Assembly: GCA_023416455.1 (NCBI GenBank)
Contig: JAEZHQ010000239.1
Location: 1-44,315, forward strand
Direction of reading: 5' to 3'
DNA from: Pseudomonadota bacterium
GTDB taxonomy: Bacteria > Pseudomonadota > Alphaproteobacteria > Azospirillales > Azospirillaceae
Length of the DNA: 44,315 nt
Positions 6,860-15,053 of the stretch are shown here, piece after piece. The translations under genes and the position numbers were made by a program. The notes beneath the pieces are model-generated. The model saw nothing but the letters and a program-made list of their open reading frames with translations. It had not been told where the DNA came from and searched no databases. Every line of letters begins with the position of its first letter. Within the stretch, counting starts at the first letter, position 1.

Positions 6860-8539
6860 ATGGGACTGCTGCTCGACCTGTTCAACGGACTTCCCGACAT
6901 CGCCCGCACCATGCTGCTCCTGTGCACGGTCGCGGCGGCCGGTCTGGCCTTCGGCCAGATCAAGCTGGGCGGGGTCGGGCTCGGCATCGGCGGGGTCCTG
7001 TTCGCCGGCATCGCCGGCGGCCACCTCGCCAAGGAGCTGGGCCTCGCCCTCGACCACCACGTCCTGCATTTCGTGCGCGAATTCGGGCTGATCCTCTTCG
7101 TCTACACCATCGGCGTCCAGGTCGGCCCCGGCTTCTTCGCGGCGCTGAAGCGCTCGGGCCTGACGCTGAACCTGCTGGCCGCGTCGCTGGTGGGGCTGGG
7201 GGTCCTGGTGACCGTCGCGGTCCATCAGGTCGCCGGGGTTCCGCTGCCCGCGGCGCTCGGCATCTTCTCCGGCGCCGTCACCAACACGCCGTCGCTGGGC
7301 GCCGCCCAGCAGGTCCTGAACGAGGTCGGCGCCTCGGCCGCCGAGGTGAACACGCCCAGCCTCGGCTACGCCGTGGCCTATCCCTTCGGCATCGTCGGCA
7401 TCCTGATCACCATGGCGCTGATCCGCGCCGTCTTCCGGATCGACCCGCCGGCCGAGGCCGAAGCCTTCGAGCGCCGGCGCCGGGCCGAGGTGGAGAGCCT
7501 GGAGACGCTGGACGTCGCCGTGCGCAACCCGGCGGTGTTCGGCACCCTGCTGCGCGACATCCAGCTGTTCGGCGAGCTGGGCGTGATGACGTCGCGCCTG
7601 CTGCGCGAGGGCCGGCTCCAGGTGCCGCACCCGGACACCGCGCTGCGGCCGGGCGACGTCCTCCATCTCGTCGGGCCGCGCCCGAAGCTGGAACGGATGA
7701 AGACCTATCTCGGCCAGGAGGCCGACGTGGCGCTGACCACCAAGGGCAGCGACCTGCGCTGGGAGCGGCTGGCGGTCACCAACGAGCATGTGCTGGGCAA
7801 GTCCATCGCGCAGCTCGACCTCACCGATTCCCACGACGTGGTGGTCAGCCGGCTGAACCGGGCCGGGGTGGAGCTGGTCCCGACGCCGGCGCTGCGCCTC
7901 CAGTTCGGCGACATCCTGACCGCCATCGGCAAGCCGGCCGACCTGGCGCGGGTGGCGCGGCGGATGGGCAACGCGCCGCGCCGGCTCCAGCAGGTGGAGT
8001 TCGTGCCGGTCTTCCTCGGCATCCTGGTCGGCGTCATCCTGGGCTCGATCCCCTTCTACCTGCCGGGGATGCCGGCGCCGCTGAAGCTGGGGCTTGCCGG
8101 CGGGCCGCTGGTCGCGGCCATCGTGCTGTCGCGGATCGGGCATGTCGGGCCGCTGGTCTGGTTCATGCCGCCGGCCGCCAACCTGGCCCTGCGCGAGATC
8201 GGCATCGTGCTGTTCCTGGCGGTGGTCGGGCTGCTCGGCGGCGACCGCTTCGTGGAGACCCTGGTCCACGGGGACGGGCTGGCCTGGATCGGCTACGGCG
8301 CGCTGATCACGCTGATCCCGCTGCTGGTGGTCGGTTTCGTCGCCCGCGTCGTCTGCAAGCAGAACTACCTGACCGTCTGCGGGCTGCTGGCGGGCAGCAT
8401 GACCGACCCGCCGGCCCTGGCCTTCGCCAACTCCCTGAGCGCGTCGGAGGCCCCGGCGCTGGCCTACGCCACCGTCTACCCGCTGGTGATGTTCCTGCGC
8501 ATCCTGGCGCCGCAGCTCATCGTGCTCCTGCTGTGGTGA
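6860..8539 (+). CDS. AspT/YidE/YbjL-family transporter
   Basis: A 559-residue membrane protein of the aspartate:alanine exchanger (AAE) superfamily. It has two hydrophobic AspT-type halves (about 1-190 and 370-559) flanking two TrkA-C/RCK-C-like domains in the middle (about 205-365, for example RPGDVLHLVGPRPKLERM and LQFGDILTAIGKPADLARV). The TNTPSLGAAQQVL and GSMTDPPALAFANSL signatures are the paired motifs of the family. Size matches E. coli YidE and YbjL. The substrate cannot be told: AspT exchanges aspartate and alanine, while the enterobacterial members are uncharacterised. It is preceded by an unusual tandem-repeat leader and followed by an unrelated ABC operon. Confidence 0.88.
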   Translation: MGLLLDLFNGLPDIARTMLLLCTVAAAGLAFGQIKLGGVGLGIGGVLFAGIAGGHLAKELGLALDHHVLHFVREFGLILFVYTIGVQVGPGFFAALKRSGLTLNLLAASLVGLGVLVTVAVHQVAGVPLPAALGIFSGAVTNTPSLGAAQQVLNEVGASAAEVNTPSLGYAVAYPFGIVGILITMALIRAVFRIDPPAEAEAFERRRRAEVESLETLDVAVRNPAVFGTLLRDIQLFGELGVMTSRLLREGRLQVPHPDTALRPGDVLHLVGPRPKLERMKTYLGQEADVALTTKGSDLRWERLAVTNEHVLGKSIAQLDLTDSHDVVVSRLNRAGVELVPTPALRLQFGDILTAIGKPADLARVARRMGNAPRRLQQVEFVPVFLGILVGVILGSIPFYLPGMPAPLKLGLAGGPLVAAIVLSRIGHVGPLVWFMPPAANLALREIGIVLFLAVVGLLGGDRFVETLVHGDGLAWIGYGALITLIPLLVVGFVARVVCKQNYLTVCGLLAGSMTDPPALAFANSLSASEAPALAYATVYPLVMFLRILAPQLIVLLLW

Positions 8540-8658
8540 GGGGCGGGGAATTCCCCGGGGCCGGGCCGCAGAACCGCGTTGCGGGCGGCCGGCCGCCGGT
8601 CTAGCCTGTCGGGCAGGGGCCGCCCGCCCCCCTCCCGAGTCCGCCCCGACGATCGCGC

Positions 8659-9465
8659 ATGCACCGACACCCGCCGACCAATCCCAGCGCCCCCGAGGCC
8701 GTCGTCGTCCAGGACCTGCACAAGCGGTTCGGGGACCTGGAGGTGCTGAAGGGGGTGTCGCTGACCGCGCGCGAGGGCGACGTCGTCACGCTGATCGGCT
8801 CCTCCGGCTCGGGCAAGAGCACGCTTTTGCGCTGCATCAACCTGCTGGAGGTGCCCGACGAGGGGCGCATCGTCATCGGCGGCGAGGCGATCGGGCTGAA
8901 GAAGGGGCGCGGCGGGCGCACCGTGCCGGCCGACGCCCGCCAGGTGGACCGCATCCGCACCCGGCTCGGCATGGTCTTCCAGACCTTCAACCTGTGGACC
9001 CACATGACGATCCTGGAGAACGTCGTGGAGGCGCCGGTCCATGTGCTGGGCGTGCCCCGGGCCGAGGCGACGGACCGCGCGCGCCGGCTGCTCGACAAGG
9101 TGGGCATCCTCGCCAAGGCCGATTCCTACCCGGTCCAGCTGTCCGGCGGCCAGCAGCAGCGCGCGGCCATCGCGCGGGCGCTGGCCATGCAGCCCAAGGT
9201 GATGCTGTTCGACGAGCCGACCTCGGCGCTCGACCCCGAGCTGGTGGGCGAGGTGCTGCTGGTCATCCGCCAGCTCGCCGAGGAGGGCAACACCATGATC
9301 CTGGTGACCCACGAGATGGGCTTCGCCCGCGAGGTGGCCTCGGAGGTCGTGTTCCTGCACCAGGGCCGCATCGAGGAGCAGGGGCCGCCGGACAAGGTGC
9401 TGGTGAACCCCGATTCCGAACGGGTCCGCCAGTTCCTGGCGCGCCACCTGTCGAATTCCGCTTGA
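8659..9465 (+). CDS. Polar/basic amino-acid ABC transporter ATP-binding protein (HisP/OccP type)
   Basis: A 268-residue ATPase with Walker A GSSGSGKS, the family-specific insert GRGGRTVPADARQVDRIR, Q-loop VFQTFNLWTHMTILENV, signature LSGGQQQR, Walker B VMLFDEPTSALDPE and H-loop VTHEMGF. The pattern is that of HisP/ArtP/OccP/AotP. It opens a four-gene set (ATPase, binding protein, two permeases). It starts 119 bases after the permease gene; that gap holds a GGGGAATTCCCC palindrome at 8545-8556. The exact amino acid is not predictable from the ATPase. Confidence 0.93.
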   Translation: MHRHPPTNPSAPEAVVVQDLHKRFGDLEVLKGVSLTAREGDVVTLIGSSGSGKSTLLRCINLLEVPDEGRIVIGGEAIGLKKGRGGRTVPADARQVDRIRTRLGMVFQTFNLWTHMTILENVVEAPVHVLGVPRAEATDRARRLLDKVGILAKADSYPVQLSGGQQQRAAIARALAMQPKVMLFDEPTSALDPELVGEVLLVIRQLAEEGNTMILVTHEMGFAREVASEVVFLHQGRIEEQGPPDKVLVNPDSERVRQFLARHLSNSA

Positions 9466-9539
9466 CCGCTCCTGTGAAATGGCAAACCTCAACATAGGCC
9501 CAGGACGATAAGGGCCATCCGAACAGAGGAGAGTAGCCC

Positions 9540-10394
9540 GTGAAGACGATCGTTGCGGCACTGGCGCTCGGCGCCGGCCTGTTGGCGGTGGGGACGGCGG
9601 CCGTGGGCGGGGACGCCCAGGCCAAGGAGTGGACCAAGGTCCGCATCGCGTCCGAAGGCGCCTACCCTCCGTGGAACGCGACCGACCCGTCGGGCAAGCT
9701 GGTCGGCTTCGAGGTCGACCTCGGCAACGACCTGTGCCGGCGCATGAAGGTCGAATGCACGTTCGTCGCCCAGGATTGGGACGGCATCATCCCGGCCCTC
9801 CAGCAGGGCAAGTACGACGCCATCATGTCCGGCATGACCATCACCGACGAGCGGCGGAACGTCATCGACTTCTCGGCCCCCTACGGGACCGAGCCGTCGG
9901 TGTTCGCGGTCCTGAAGGACTCGCCCCTGGTGGCCGCGCTCGACCTGAAGACGGAGCGGGTGAACCTGGACCAGGGGAGCGACGCCAAGCCGGTGCTCGA
10001 CAAGCTGGCCGCCGCCCTCCAGGGCAAGTCCGTCGCGGTGCAGGTCTCGACCATCCATGTGGACTTCATGGAACGGCATCTGGCCAAGGTGACCGCGCGC
10101 ACCTACGACAAGATGGACAACGCCGGCATCGACCTGGTGTCGGGCCGGGTCGACGCGCTGTTCGGCGACCGTTCGGTGGTCGAGGCCATCGCCAAGACCG
10201 ATCCGGGCAAGATCGCGGTGGTCGGCCCGAACTTCATCGGCGGGGTGATCGGCGAGGGCATGGGGGTGGGCCTGCGCAAGGCCGACGCCGACCTGAAGGC
10301 GCTGTTCGACAAGGCCATCGGCGAGGCCAACAAGGACGGCACCATCGCCCGGCTGAGCACGCAGCATTTCGGCTACGACATCTCGGTGAAGTGA
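9540..10394 (+). CDS. Amino-acid ABC transporter substrate-binding protein (SBP_bac_3, lysine/arginine/ornithine/opine type)
   Basis: A 284-residue periplasmic binding protein beginning with GTG, preceded by a GAGGAGA ribosome-binding site. It has a signal peptide (about 1-28, cleavage near DAQAKE), then the family motifs EGAYPPWN, DWDGIIPALQQGKYDAIMSG, the TITDERR ligand arginine and GRVDALFGD with the acidic residue that holds the alpha-amino group. Similarity in style is to LAO/HisJ/NocT/OccT proteins. The insertion after FAVLKDSPLVAALDLKT is longer than in HisJ and resembles the octopine/nopaline branch. A strong stem-loop follows the gene. Confidence 0.92.
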   Translation: MKTIVAALALGAGLLAVGTAAVGGDAQAKEWTKVRIASEGAYPPWNATDPSGKLVGFEVDLGNDLCRRMKVECTFVAQDWDGIIPALQQGKYDAIMSGMTITDERRNVIDFSAPYGTEPSVFAVLKDSPLVAALDLKTERVNLDQGSDAKPVLDKLAAALQGKSVAVQVSTIHVDFMERHLAKVTARTYDKMDNAGIDLVSGRVDALFGDRSVVEAIAKTDPGKIAVVGPNFIGGVIGEGMGVGLRKADADLKALFDKAIGEANKDGTIARLSTQHFGYDISVK

Positions 10395-10472
10395 CCCCGG
10401 TGACGTGATCCCGGTGACGTGACGGTGGCTGCGGTCCGCGCGGACCGGGCCTTCCTTTCCTGACGGACCTTG

Positions 10473-10498
10473 CTCCCCCGGGCGCCGGCCCGGGGGAG
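10473..10498 (+). other. Intercistronic stem-loop between binding-protein and permease genes
   Basis: CTCCCCCGGGC-GCCG-GCCCGGGGGAG is a perfect 11-bp GC-rich stem with a 4-base loop. Such elements after binding-protein genes usually protect the upstream message or thin out transcription of the permeases, which are needed in lower amounts. The 3' arm also contains GGGGGAG 17 bases before the permease start. Just upstream CCCGGTGACGTGA is repeated twice. Confidence 0.6.
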
Positions 10499-10514
10499 GG
10501 CGAAACGGCGCTCC

Positions 10515-11219
10515 ATGTTCGAACTCCTTTCCTTCGGGCCGCAGGGCTGGGGCGCGCAGCTGGTGAGCGGCACGGCGATGACGCTGGCCGTGGCCGTCTC
10601 GGCCTTCGCCTTCGGCATCGCCGCCGGCTCCCTGGGGGCGGCGGCCAAGCTCAGCGGGAGCATGCTCCTCAACGGGCTGGCCGACCTCTACACCACCGTC
10701 GTGCGCGGCGTGCCGGAGCTGCTGGTCATCTACCTGCTGTTCTTCGGCGGCAGCAACGTGGCGACGGCGGTGGCGCGGCTGTTCGGCTATGACGGCCGGG
10801 TCGACGTCAACGCCTTCACCATCGGCGTGGTGGCGGTCGGGCTGATCTCCGGCGCCTATTCGACGGAGGTCATCCGCGGCGCCGTCCGCGCCGTCCCCTT
10901 CGGCCAGATCGAGGCGGCGCGCGCCTGCGGCATGGGCCGCTGGCTGATCCTGCGCCGCATCCTGGTGCCGCAGACCCTGCGTTTCGCGCTGCCCGGCCTC
11001 GGCAACGTGTGGCAGCTGACGCTGAAGGACACCGCGCTGATCTCGGTCACGGCGCTGGCCGAGCTGATGCGGGTGACCCATCTGGCGGCGGGCGCCACCC
11101 GCCAGCCGTTCCTGTTCTATTCCACCGCCGCGGCGCTCTACCTGCTGCTGACGACGGCGTCCACCCTGGTGTTCGAGCGCGCCGAGCGGCGCGCCAACCG
11201 CGGCGCGCGGAGGGCCTGA
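10515..11219 (+). CDS. Amino-acid ABC transporter permease (HisQ/OccQ type)
   Basis: A 234-residue inner-membrane permease. It has the HisQM-type opening (GWGAQLVSGTAMTLAVAVSAFAFG), the TTVVRGVPELLVIYLLFFG segment, and the EAA loop VPFGQIEAARACGMGRWLILRRILVPQ, which docks the ATPase. The start at the MFELLSF methionine (10515) was chosen over an upstream in-frame ATG at 10470 because the extra residues (LPRAPARGRAKRRS) come from the stem-loop. It ends 4 bases before its partner permease. Confidence 0.92.
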   Translation: MFELLSFGPQGWGAQLVSGTAMTLAVAVSAFAFGIAAGSLGAAAKLSGSMLLNGLADLYTTVVRGVPELLVIYLLFFGGSNVATAVARLFGYDGRVDVNAFTIGVVAVGLISGAYSTEVIRGAVRAVPFGQIEAARACGMGRWLILRRILVPQTLRFALPGLGNVWQLTLKDTALISVTALAELMRVTHLAAGATRQPFLFYSTAAALYLLLTTASTLVFERAERRANRGARRA

Positions 11220-11223
11220 CCCC

Positions 11224-11913
11224 ATGAACTGGACCGTGATGTGGGACAGCCTGCCGCGGCTGCTGGGCGGCCTGCCGCTGACGCTCCAGCTGGTGGGGGC
11301 GTCGCTCGCTTGCGGGGCGGTGCTGGCCTTCGCCGTGGCCCTGGCCCGGCTGTCGGGCAGCCGGGCGCTGGCGGGGCTGGCCGGCGCCTACGTCTTCGTC
11401 TTCCGCGGAACGCCGCTTCTGGTCCAGATCTTCCTCATCTACTACGGGCTGGGCCAGTTCGAGCTGGTGCGCGGCAGCGTCCTCTGGCCCATCCTGCGCG
11501 AGCCCTACTGGTGCGCCATCCTGGCGCTGACCCTGAACACCGCCGCCTACACCGGCGAGATCCTGCGCGGCGCCATCCAGTCGGTGCCGCCGGGGCAGGT
11601 GGAGGCGGCGCGCGCCTGCGGCATGTCGCGGGCGCTGGTGTTCCGGCGCATCACCCTGCCCGTCGCCATCCGCCAGATGCTGCCGGCCTACGGCAACGAG
11701 GTGATCCTGATGGTCAAGGCCAGCTCGCTGGCCAGCACCATCACCCTGATGGAGGTCACCGGGATCGCCCGGCGCGTCATCGCGCAGACCTTCGCCGTGT
11801 TCGAGGTCTTCATCGTCGCCGGGGCCATCTACCTGCTGCTGAACTTCATCGCCACGCGGCTGATCCGCTACGCGGAATGGCGCCTGACGCCGGAGCTGCG
11901 GGCGCGGGGGTAG
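11224..11913 (+). CDS. Amino-acid ABC transporter permease (HisM/OccM type)
   Basis: A 229-residue permease pairing with the preceding gene. It has FRGTPLLVQIFLIYYGLGQFE, characteristic of HisM/OccM, the NTAAYTGEILRGAIQSVPPGQVEAARACGMS EAA loop, and five hydrophobic helices. Starting 4 bases after the stop of the first permease, it is clearly cotranscribed and probably translationally coupled. It is the last gene of the transporter operon. The accessory region begins right after it. Confidence 0.93.
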   Translation: MNWTVMWDSLPRLLGGLPLTLQLVGASLACGAVLAFAVALARLSGSRALAGLAGAYVFVFRGTPLLVQIFLIYYGLGQFELVRGSVLWPILREPYWCAILALTLNTAAYTGEILRGAIQSVPPGQVEAARACGMSRALVFRRITLPVAIRQMLPAYGNEVILMVKASSLASTITLMEVTGIARRVIAQTFAVFEVFIVAGAIYLLLNFIATRLIRYAEWRLTPELRARG

Positions 11914-11956
11914 AGGCCGCTCCATACCCTTTGAAATCGTGGCGTCAGGAGTTTTC

Positions 11957-13324
11957 ATGGGAAGCGTTGCCGACAAGATCGCCCGGAAGGTCGCACTCCA
12001 GGCCCGCTCGAAGGTGATCGACCTGTCCGAGTTCCGGGAGGGCCGGGCGATTGCCCGCGAGGCCGGCATCGACGGCAGCCGGTTCAAGGAGCTGGTCGAG
12101 GCCGGCCGCGACCCCGCTTTCGCCTTCCATGTCCAGGGGCTGGCGCTGGTCTCCCTGTTCGCCGAGGCGATTTCCGCGATGCCCGAGGCGAAGGGGTACG
12201 TCAAGGCGCTGGCGAAGGCGGAGGACGAGTATGTGCCGGATGGCCCGCCGATCAGCCCCCTGACGGCGAGCTACTTCAACATGTGGGCGTTCTTCGACCT
12301 CCAGTTCGGGGTCAGCCGGGAAACCATGGGGACCTGCATCCTGCGGGTGGTGGAGACCGCCGGCCTGCCGGCCTGGATCGACGGCATCGTCCGGCCGATG
12401 CAGGAGTCCCGCATGGGATTCTATCTCCACATGGGCCTGGACGGCGCGACGGTGCTGCTCAAGGACATCGTGACCCGGCAGGTCCTGCGCTGCCACTCGG
12501 CCACGGGCTATCTCGGGGAAAGCGGCCAGCTCTGGTACGTCCGCCTGCTGCCCCCGCCGCCCGTCCTGAACATCGGCCACCATGTGGTCCTCACCACGCC
12601 CTATGTGGTGCTCGACGGGACGGAACGGCGGTTCCTGGACTGCATCGACCGCGAGGTGGCCCGGATGGCCGCGGCCGGCGGCCGCCGGAAGGCGGCGGAC
12701 GCCGAAGCCCTGCTGAAGTTCGGGCCGACCGCCAACTATTGGAACGAGTACATCTTCCTCGCCTACGTCAACCACCAGCCCGACGTCATCTTCCTGGCCG
12801 GCGTTCCCGACATCCTGGAGAGCCTGCCGCAGGCGCGATACGGCGTGGAGCCGCACCGGCACGACGACCGCGCCATGACCGGGAAGGCGACCCTCGTCTT
12901 CCGGGCCGCCCTTGGGCCCAAGCTCTACCGGGACATCGAGATTCCGGGCGACCGCTCCCTTTACGACCTTGCCGCGGCCATCGTCCGGGCCTACGGGTTC
13001 GACCTGGACCATGCCTTCGGGTTCTTCCCCAAGCTCACCGGCAACATCTACAACGCCAAGCCCCGCTATGAGCTGTTTGCGGACATGGGTGAGGGCGGCG
13101 ATTCCCTCAGCGTCAAGGGCACGACGGTGGCCCAGGCGTTCCCGAAGGTGGGGAAGGCGATGACCTTCCTGTTCGACTATGGCGACGAGTGGCGGTTCCG
13201 GGTCGAGGTCCTGGCGCACGGCGAGCGGGAGCCGCGCAAGCGCTACCCCAAGGTCGTCGCGTCGGTCGGCAAGGCCCCGCCCCAGTACCCGGACCCCGAC
13301 GACGACTTCGACGAGGAGGATTGA
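11957..13324 (+). CDS. Protein with C-terminal pRiA4b ORF-3-like domain and uncharacterised N-terminal region
   Basis: A 455-residue protein of unknown function. CAGGAG lies 5 bases before the ATG at 11957, which fixes the start. Residues about 300-440 match the plasmid pRiA4b ORF-3 fold: LYRDIEIPGDRSLYDLAAAI, AYGFDLDHAFGFF, then TVAQAFPKVGKAMTFLFDYG and DEWRFRVEVL, followed by an acidic tail DDDFDEED. The first 300 residues, with several Trp and Tyr (NMWAFFDLQFG, YWNEYIFLAYV) and no recognised catalytic motif, were not identified. Its last codons coincide with the first bases of a sequence shared with the tRNA-derived repeat and restriction-island left end, so it lies at an insertion boundary. 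Confidence 0.75.
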   Translation: MGSVADKIARKVALQARSKVIDLSEFREGRAIAREAGIDGSRFKELVEAGRDPAFAFHVQGLALVSLFAEAISAMPEAKGYVKALAKAEDEYVPDGPPISPLTASYFNMWAFFDLQFGVSRETMGTCILRVVETAGLPAWIDGIVRPMQESRMGFYLHMGLDGATVLLKDIVTRQVLRCHSATGYLGESGQLWYVRLLPPPPVLNIGHHVVLTTPYVVLDGTERRFLDCIDREVARMAAAGGRRKAADAEALLKFGPTANYWNEYIFLAYVNHQPDVIFLAGVPDILESLPQARYGVEPHRHDDRAMTGKATLVFRAALGPKLYRDIEIPGDRSLYDLAAAIVRAYGFDLDHAFGFFPKLTGNIYNAKPRYELFADMGEGGDSLSVKGTTVAQAFPKVGKAMTFLFDYGDEWRFRVEVLAHGEREPRKRYPKVVASVGKAPPQYPDPDDDFDEED

Positions 13325-13453
13325 GCCGGCCAACCCGCCGTAGCCCCGCTCCCGGTCAGCGCCGTTGCCGCCTTGACCACCACCGAAGAGACATCCGCCG
13401 AAGAGACATCCACCGACGAGACATCGGGCTGGCCATGGCCGTTCCGACCCTGG
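13312..13453 (+). repeat. Decayed second copy of the restriction-island left end (attachment core, leader and first hsdM codons)
   Basis: 13312-13369 aligns with 14932-14989 (8 mismatches over the 57 bases from 13313), and 13415-13453 aligns with 15034-15072, which spans the hsdM start (ATGGCCGTT followed by CTGACTCTGG there, CCGACCCTGG here). Between the blocks this copy has three tandem 15-bp units (13382-13396, 13397-13411, 13412-13426; GAAGAGACATCC). After the pseudo-start at 13435 nothing resembling HsdM follows. It is therefore a relict of the same island end, not a gene. The rest of 13454-13526 shows nothing recognisable. Confidence 0.75.
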
Positions 13454-13526
13454 GAGGACGTTACCCCGGCGCGTCTTCGACGGCCTCACGGTGCCGCTCG
13501 GCCGACCCGGATGGGGGTGCCCGATG

Positions 13527-13574
13527 TTGTCCGGCCCGCCGGTTGCCTGTAAATTCAGAATTTGAAGGCAACCG
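13527..13574 (+). promoter_or_regulatory. Promoter overlapping a 35-bp dyad upstream of the nucleotidyltransferase-fold gene
   Basis: TTGTCC (13527-13532) and TAAATT (13550-13555) are spaced by 17 bases. The -10 lies inside a symmetric element centred on 13557: CGGTTGCC (13540-13547) and AAATTC (13551-13556) mirrored by GAATTT (13558-13563) and GGCAACCG (13567-13574), 14 of 17 positions pairing. This is what an autoregulated or repressor-controlled promoter looks like. It ends 14 bases before the GTG start. Confidence 0.5.
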
Positions 13575-13588
13575 AGACGGAGGGGCTT

Positions 13589-14716
13589 GTGCGGGAACTC
13601 GGGCTGGCCATGCAGACCCTGTTCGCCGACCTGGAGCAGCGGTGCCTGGACGCCGAGTTCGACGCGGCGTTCCCCGCCACCGGCAGCTTCTCCAAGAAGG
13701 AGCGGAAGGGGCGGGGATACTGGTACTTCCAGGGGTATGAGGACGGCCACCGCTACAGCCGCTACGTCGGCCCCGCCGAGGACCCGGAGATCACCGCCCG
13801 CGTCGAGCGGTTCCGCGACCTGAAGGCGGACTTTACCGAGCGGCGGCGGATGGTGTCCGCCCTGAAGGCCGCCGGGCTGCCGTCGCCGGATGCCTTCACC
13901 GGCGACCTCGCCGAAGCCCTGTGGCAGGCCGGCGTGTTCCGGCTGCGTGGCGTGCTGGTCGGCACGCTGGCCTTCCAATGCTATGCCGGCCTGCTGGGCG
14001 TCCGACTGCCCGCCGCCCATCTCCGCACCGGGGACATGGACATCGCCCAGTTCCACTCGGTGTCCATATCCGTCGAGGACAGCCTGCCGCCCATTCTCGA
14101 CGTGCTCCGGAAGGTGGACGCCAGCTTCCAGGAGGTGCCGCATCAGGCCGACGCCCGGCAAGCCACGGCGTTCCGGAACCGCAAAGGCTTCCTGGTGGAA
14201 TTCCTGGTGCCCAACACCGGCAAGGACGAGCATCAGGGAAAGCCCACCGCCATGCCGGCCCTCGGCGGGGCCGCCGCCCAGCCCTTGCGGTTCCTCGATT
14301 TTCTGATCCACAACCCGGTCCGGTCGGTTCTGCTACACGCTGGCGGTGTGCCGGTCCGGGTGCCGGCACCGGAGCGATATGCCATCCACAAGCTGATCGT
14401 CGCGGCACGGCGGCGAGCCGACCCGAACGGCCGATTGAAAGCCGACAAGGACGTGGCCCAAGCCGGGATTCTGATCGAAGCCATGGCCCGCAGGCATCAC
14501 CGTGATCTTGCCGACGCCTGGATCGAGGCGTGGTCGAGGGGGCCGAAATGGCGGGAAGCCTTGGCCGACGGCTTGTCCCGGCTGCCGGACGTCCAATGGG
14601 AAATGCTGGCCGACGCCATCCGGCGGGCCGGGGGGAACCAGAAGCGGAATGCCGAAGACATGGGCTTCCGAAAAGGCGGGGACTCCGGCGGGGCACAGGG
14701 GAGCGACGGCGTGTGA
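13589..14716 (+). CDS. GSU2403-family nucleotidyltransferase-fold protein
   Basis: A 375-residue protein. The core has GTLAFQCYAGLLGVRLP (125-141) and TGDMDIAQF (147-155), a Gly-x-x-x-Phe helix start and a D-x-D pair as in minimal nucleotidyltransferase folds of the GSU2403 (NTP_transf_8) family. RYAIHKLIVAARRR follows near residue 270. The start is GTG at 13589 with GGAGG five to ten bases upstream. A TTG at 13562 keeps the frame open but lies inside the promoter dyad. Function is unknown; the fold suggests transfer of a nucleotide to protein or small molecule. It sits between two copies of the island end, so it is likely cargo of an older insertion. Confidence 0.75.
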   Translation: MRELGLAMQTLFADLEQRCLDAEFDAAFPATGSFSKKERKGRGYWYFQGYEDGHRYSRYVGPAEDPEITARVERFRDLKADFTERRRMVSALKAAGLPSPDAFTGDLAEALWQAGVFRLRGVLVGTLAFQCYAGLLGVRLPAAHLRTGDMDIAQFHSVSISVEDSLPPILDVLRKVDASFQEVPHQADARQATAFRNRKGFLVEFLVPNTGKDEHQGKPTAMPALGGAAAQPLRFLDFLIHNPVRSVLLHAGGVPVRVPAPERYAIHKLIVAARRRADPNGRLKADKDVAQAGILIEAMARRHHRDLADAWIEAWSRGPKWREALADGLSRLPDVQWEMLADAIRRAGGNQKRNAEDMGFRKGGDSGGAQGSDGV

Positions 14717-14865
14717 CCGTCCGGCCGAACGGGCTGCGCCCTTGAGGGGCATAGGGCCGCCTGGAGCTTCTCGGCGATGCGGCTGGCCTGAGGCTGGCCA
14801 GGGCATTGAGGTCGATGTGGATGGCTGGGCCGGCAGGATCGGGCAGGGCGGCACCGGCCGTTACC

Positions 14866-14945
14866 GGGAATTCCGCCGCTTCCGGGCGAATTCCTGTGTC
14901 GCATCACTGTCCTGGGAAGGAATGGTGGAGCCGAGGAGGATTGAA
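14866..14945 (+). repeat. Left attachment repeat: copy of the tRNA-Ala 3' end and its downstream hairpin
   Basis: Aligns without gaps with 23161-23240: 73 of 80 positions agree and 14909-14941 is identical over 33 bases. It contains the last 19 bases of the tRNA including the CCA complement (14923-14941). It also holds a hairpin GGAATTCCGC/GCGAATTCC (14867-14894) whose stem is kept while four of the seven mismatches fall in its loop. The rest of the tRNA is missing. The preceding 14717-14865 holds nothing recognisable. Confidence 0.85.
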
Positions 14946-15053
14946 CCGGCTACCTCGCCGCGGCCCCGCTTCCGGTCATCGCCGTTGCCTGTCGGACCCG
15001 GTCTGATAGAGTGCCGCCGACTTGCACACTTTTGAAGAGACGTTGGGCTTGCG
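14946..15053 (+). promoter_or_regulatory. hsdM leader region
   Basis: The 108 bases between the attachment repeat and hsdM. TTGCCT (14985-14990) and TAGAGT (15007-15012) with a 16-base spacer could be a promoter. The first box lies in the segment CGCCGTTGCC that is also conserved in the relict copy at 13360. A weak GAAGAGA precedes the start codon. No C-box-like operator was recognised. Confidence 0.3.

Noticed and set aside
13562..13588. TTG at 13562 as start of the nucleotidyltransferase-fold gene
   Set aside because: It lies within the promoter dyad and lacks a ribosome-binding site, whereas GTG at 13589 has GGAGG at the right distance.
13435..13740. A coding gene starting at the hsdM-like ATG at 13435
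   Set aside because: Only the first few codons match HsdM; the continuation has no family character and runs through the promoter and start of the next gene in another frame.
14923..14945. A second tRNA-Ala gene
   Set aside because: Only the last 19-23 bases match; D-arm and anticodon arm are missing, so it is an attachment-site copy.
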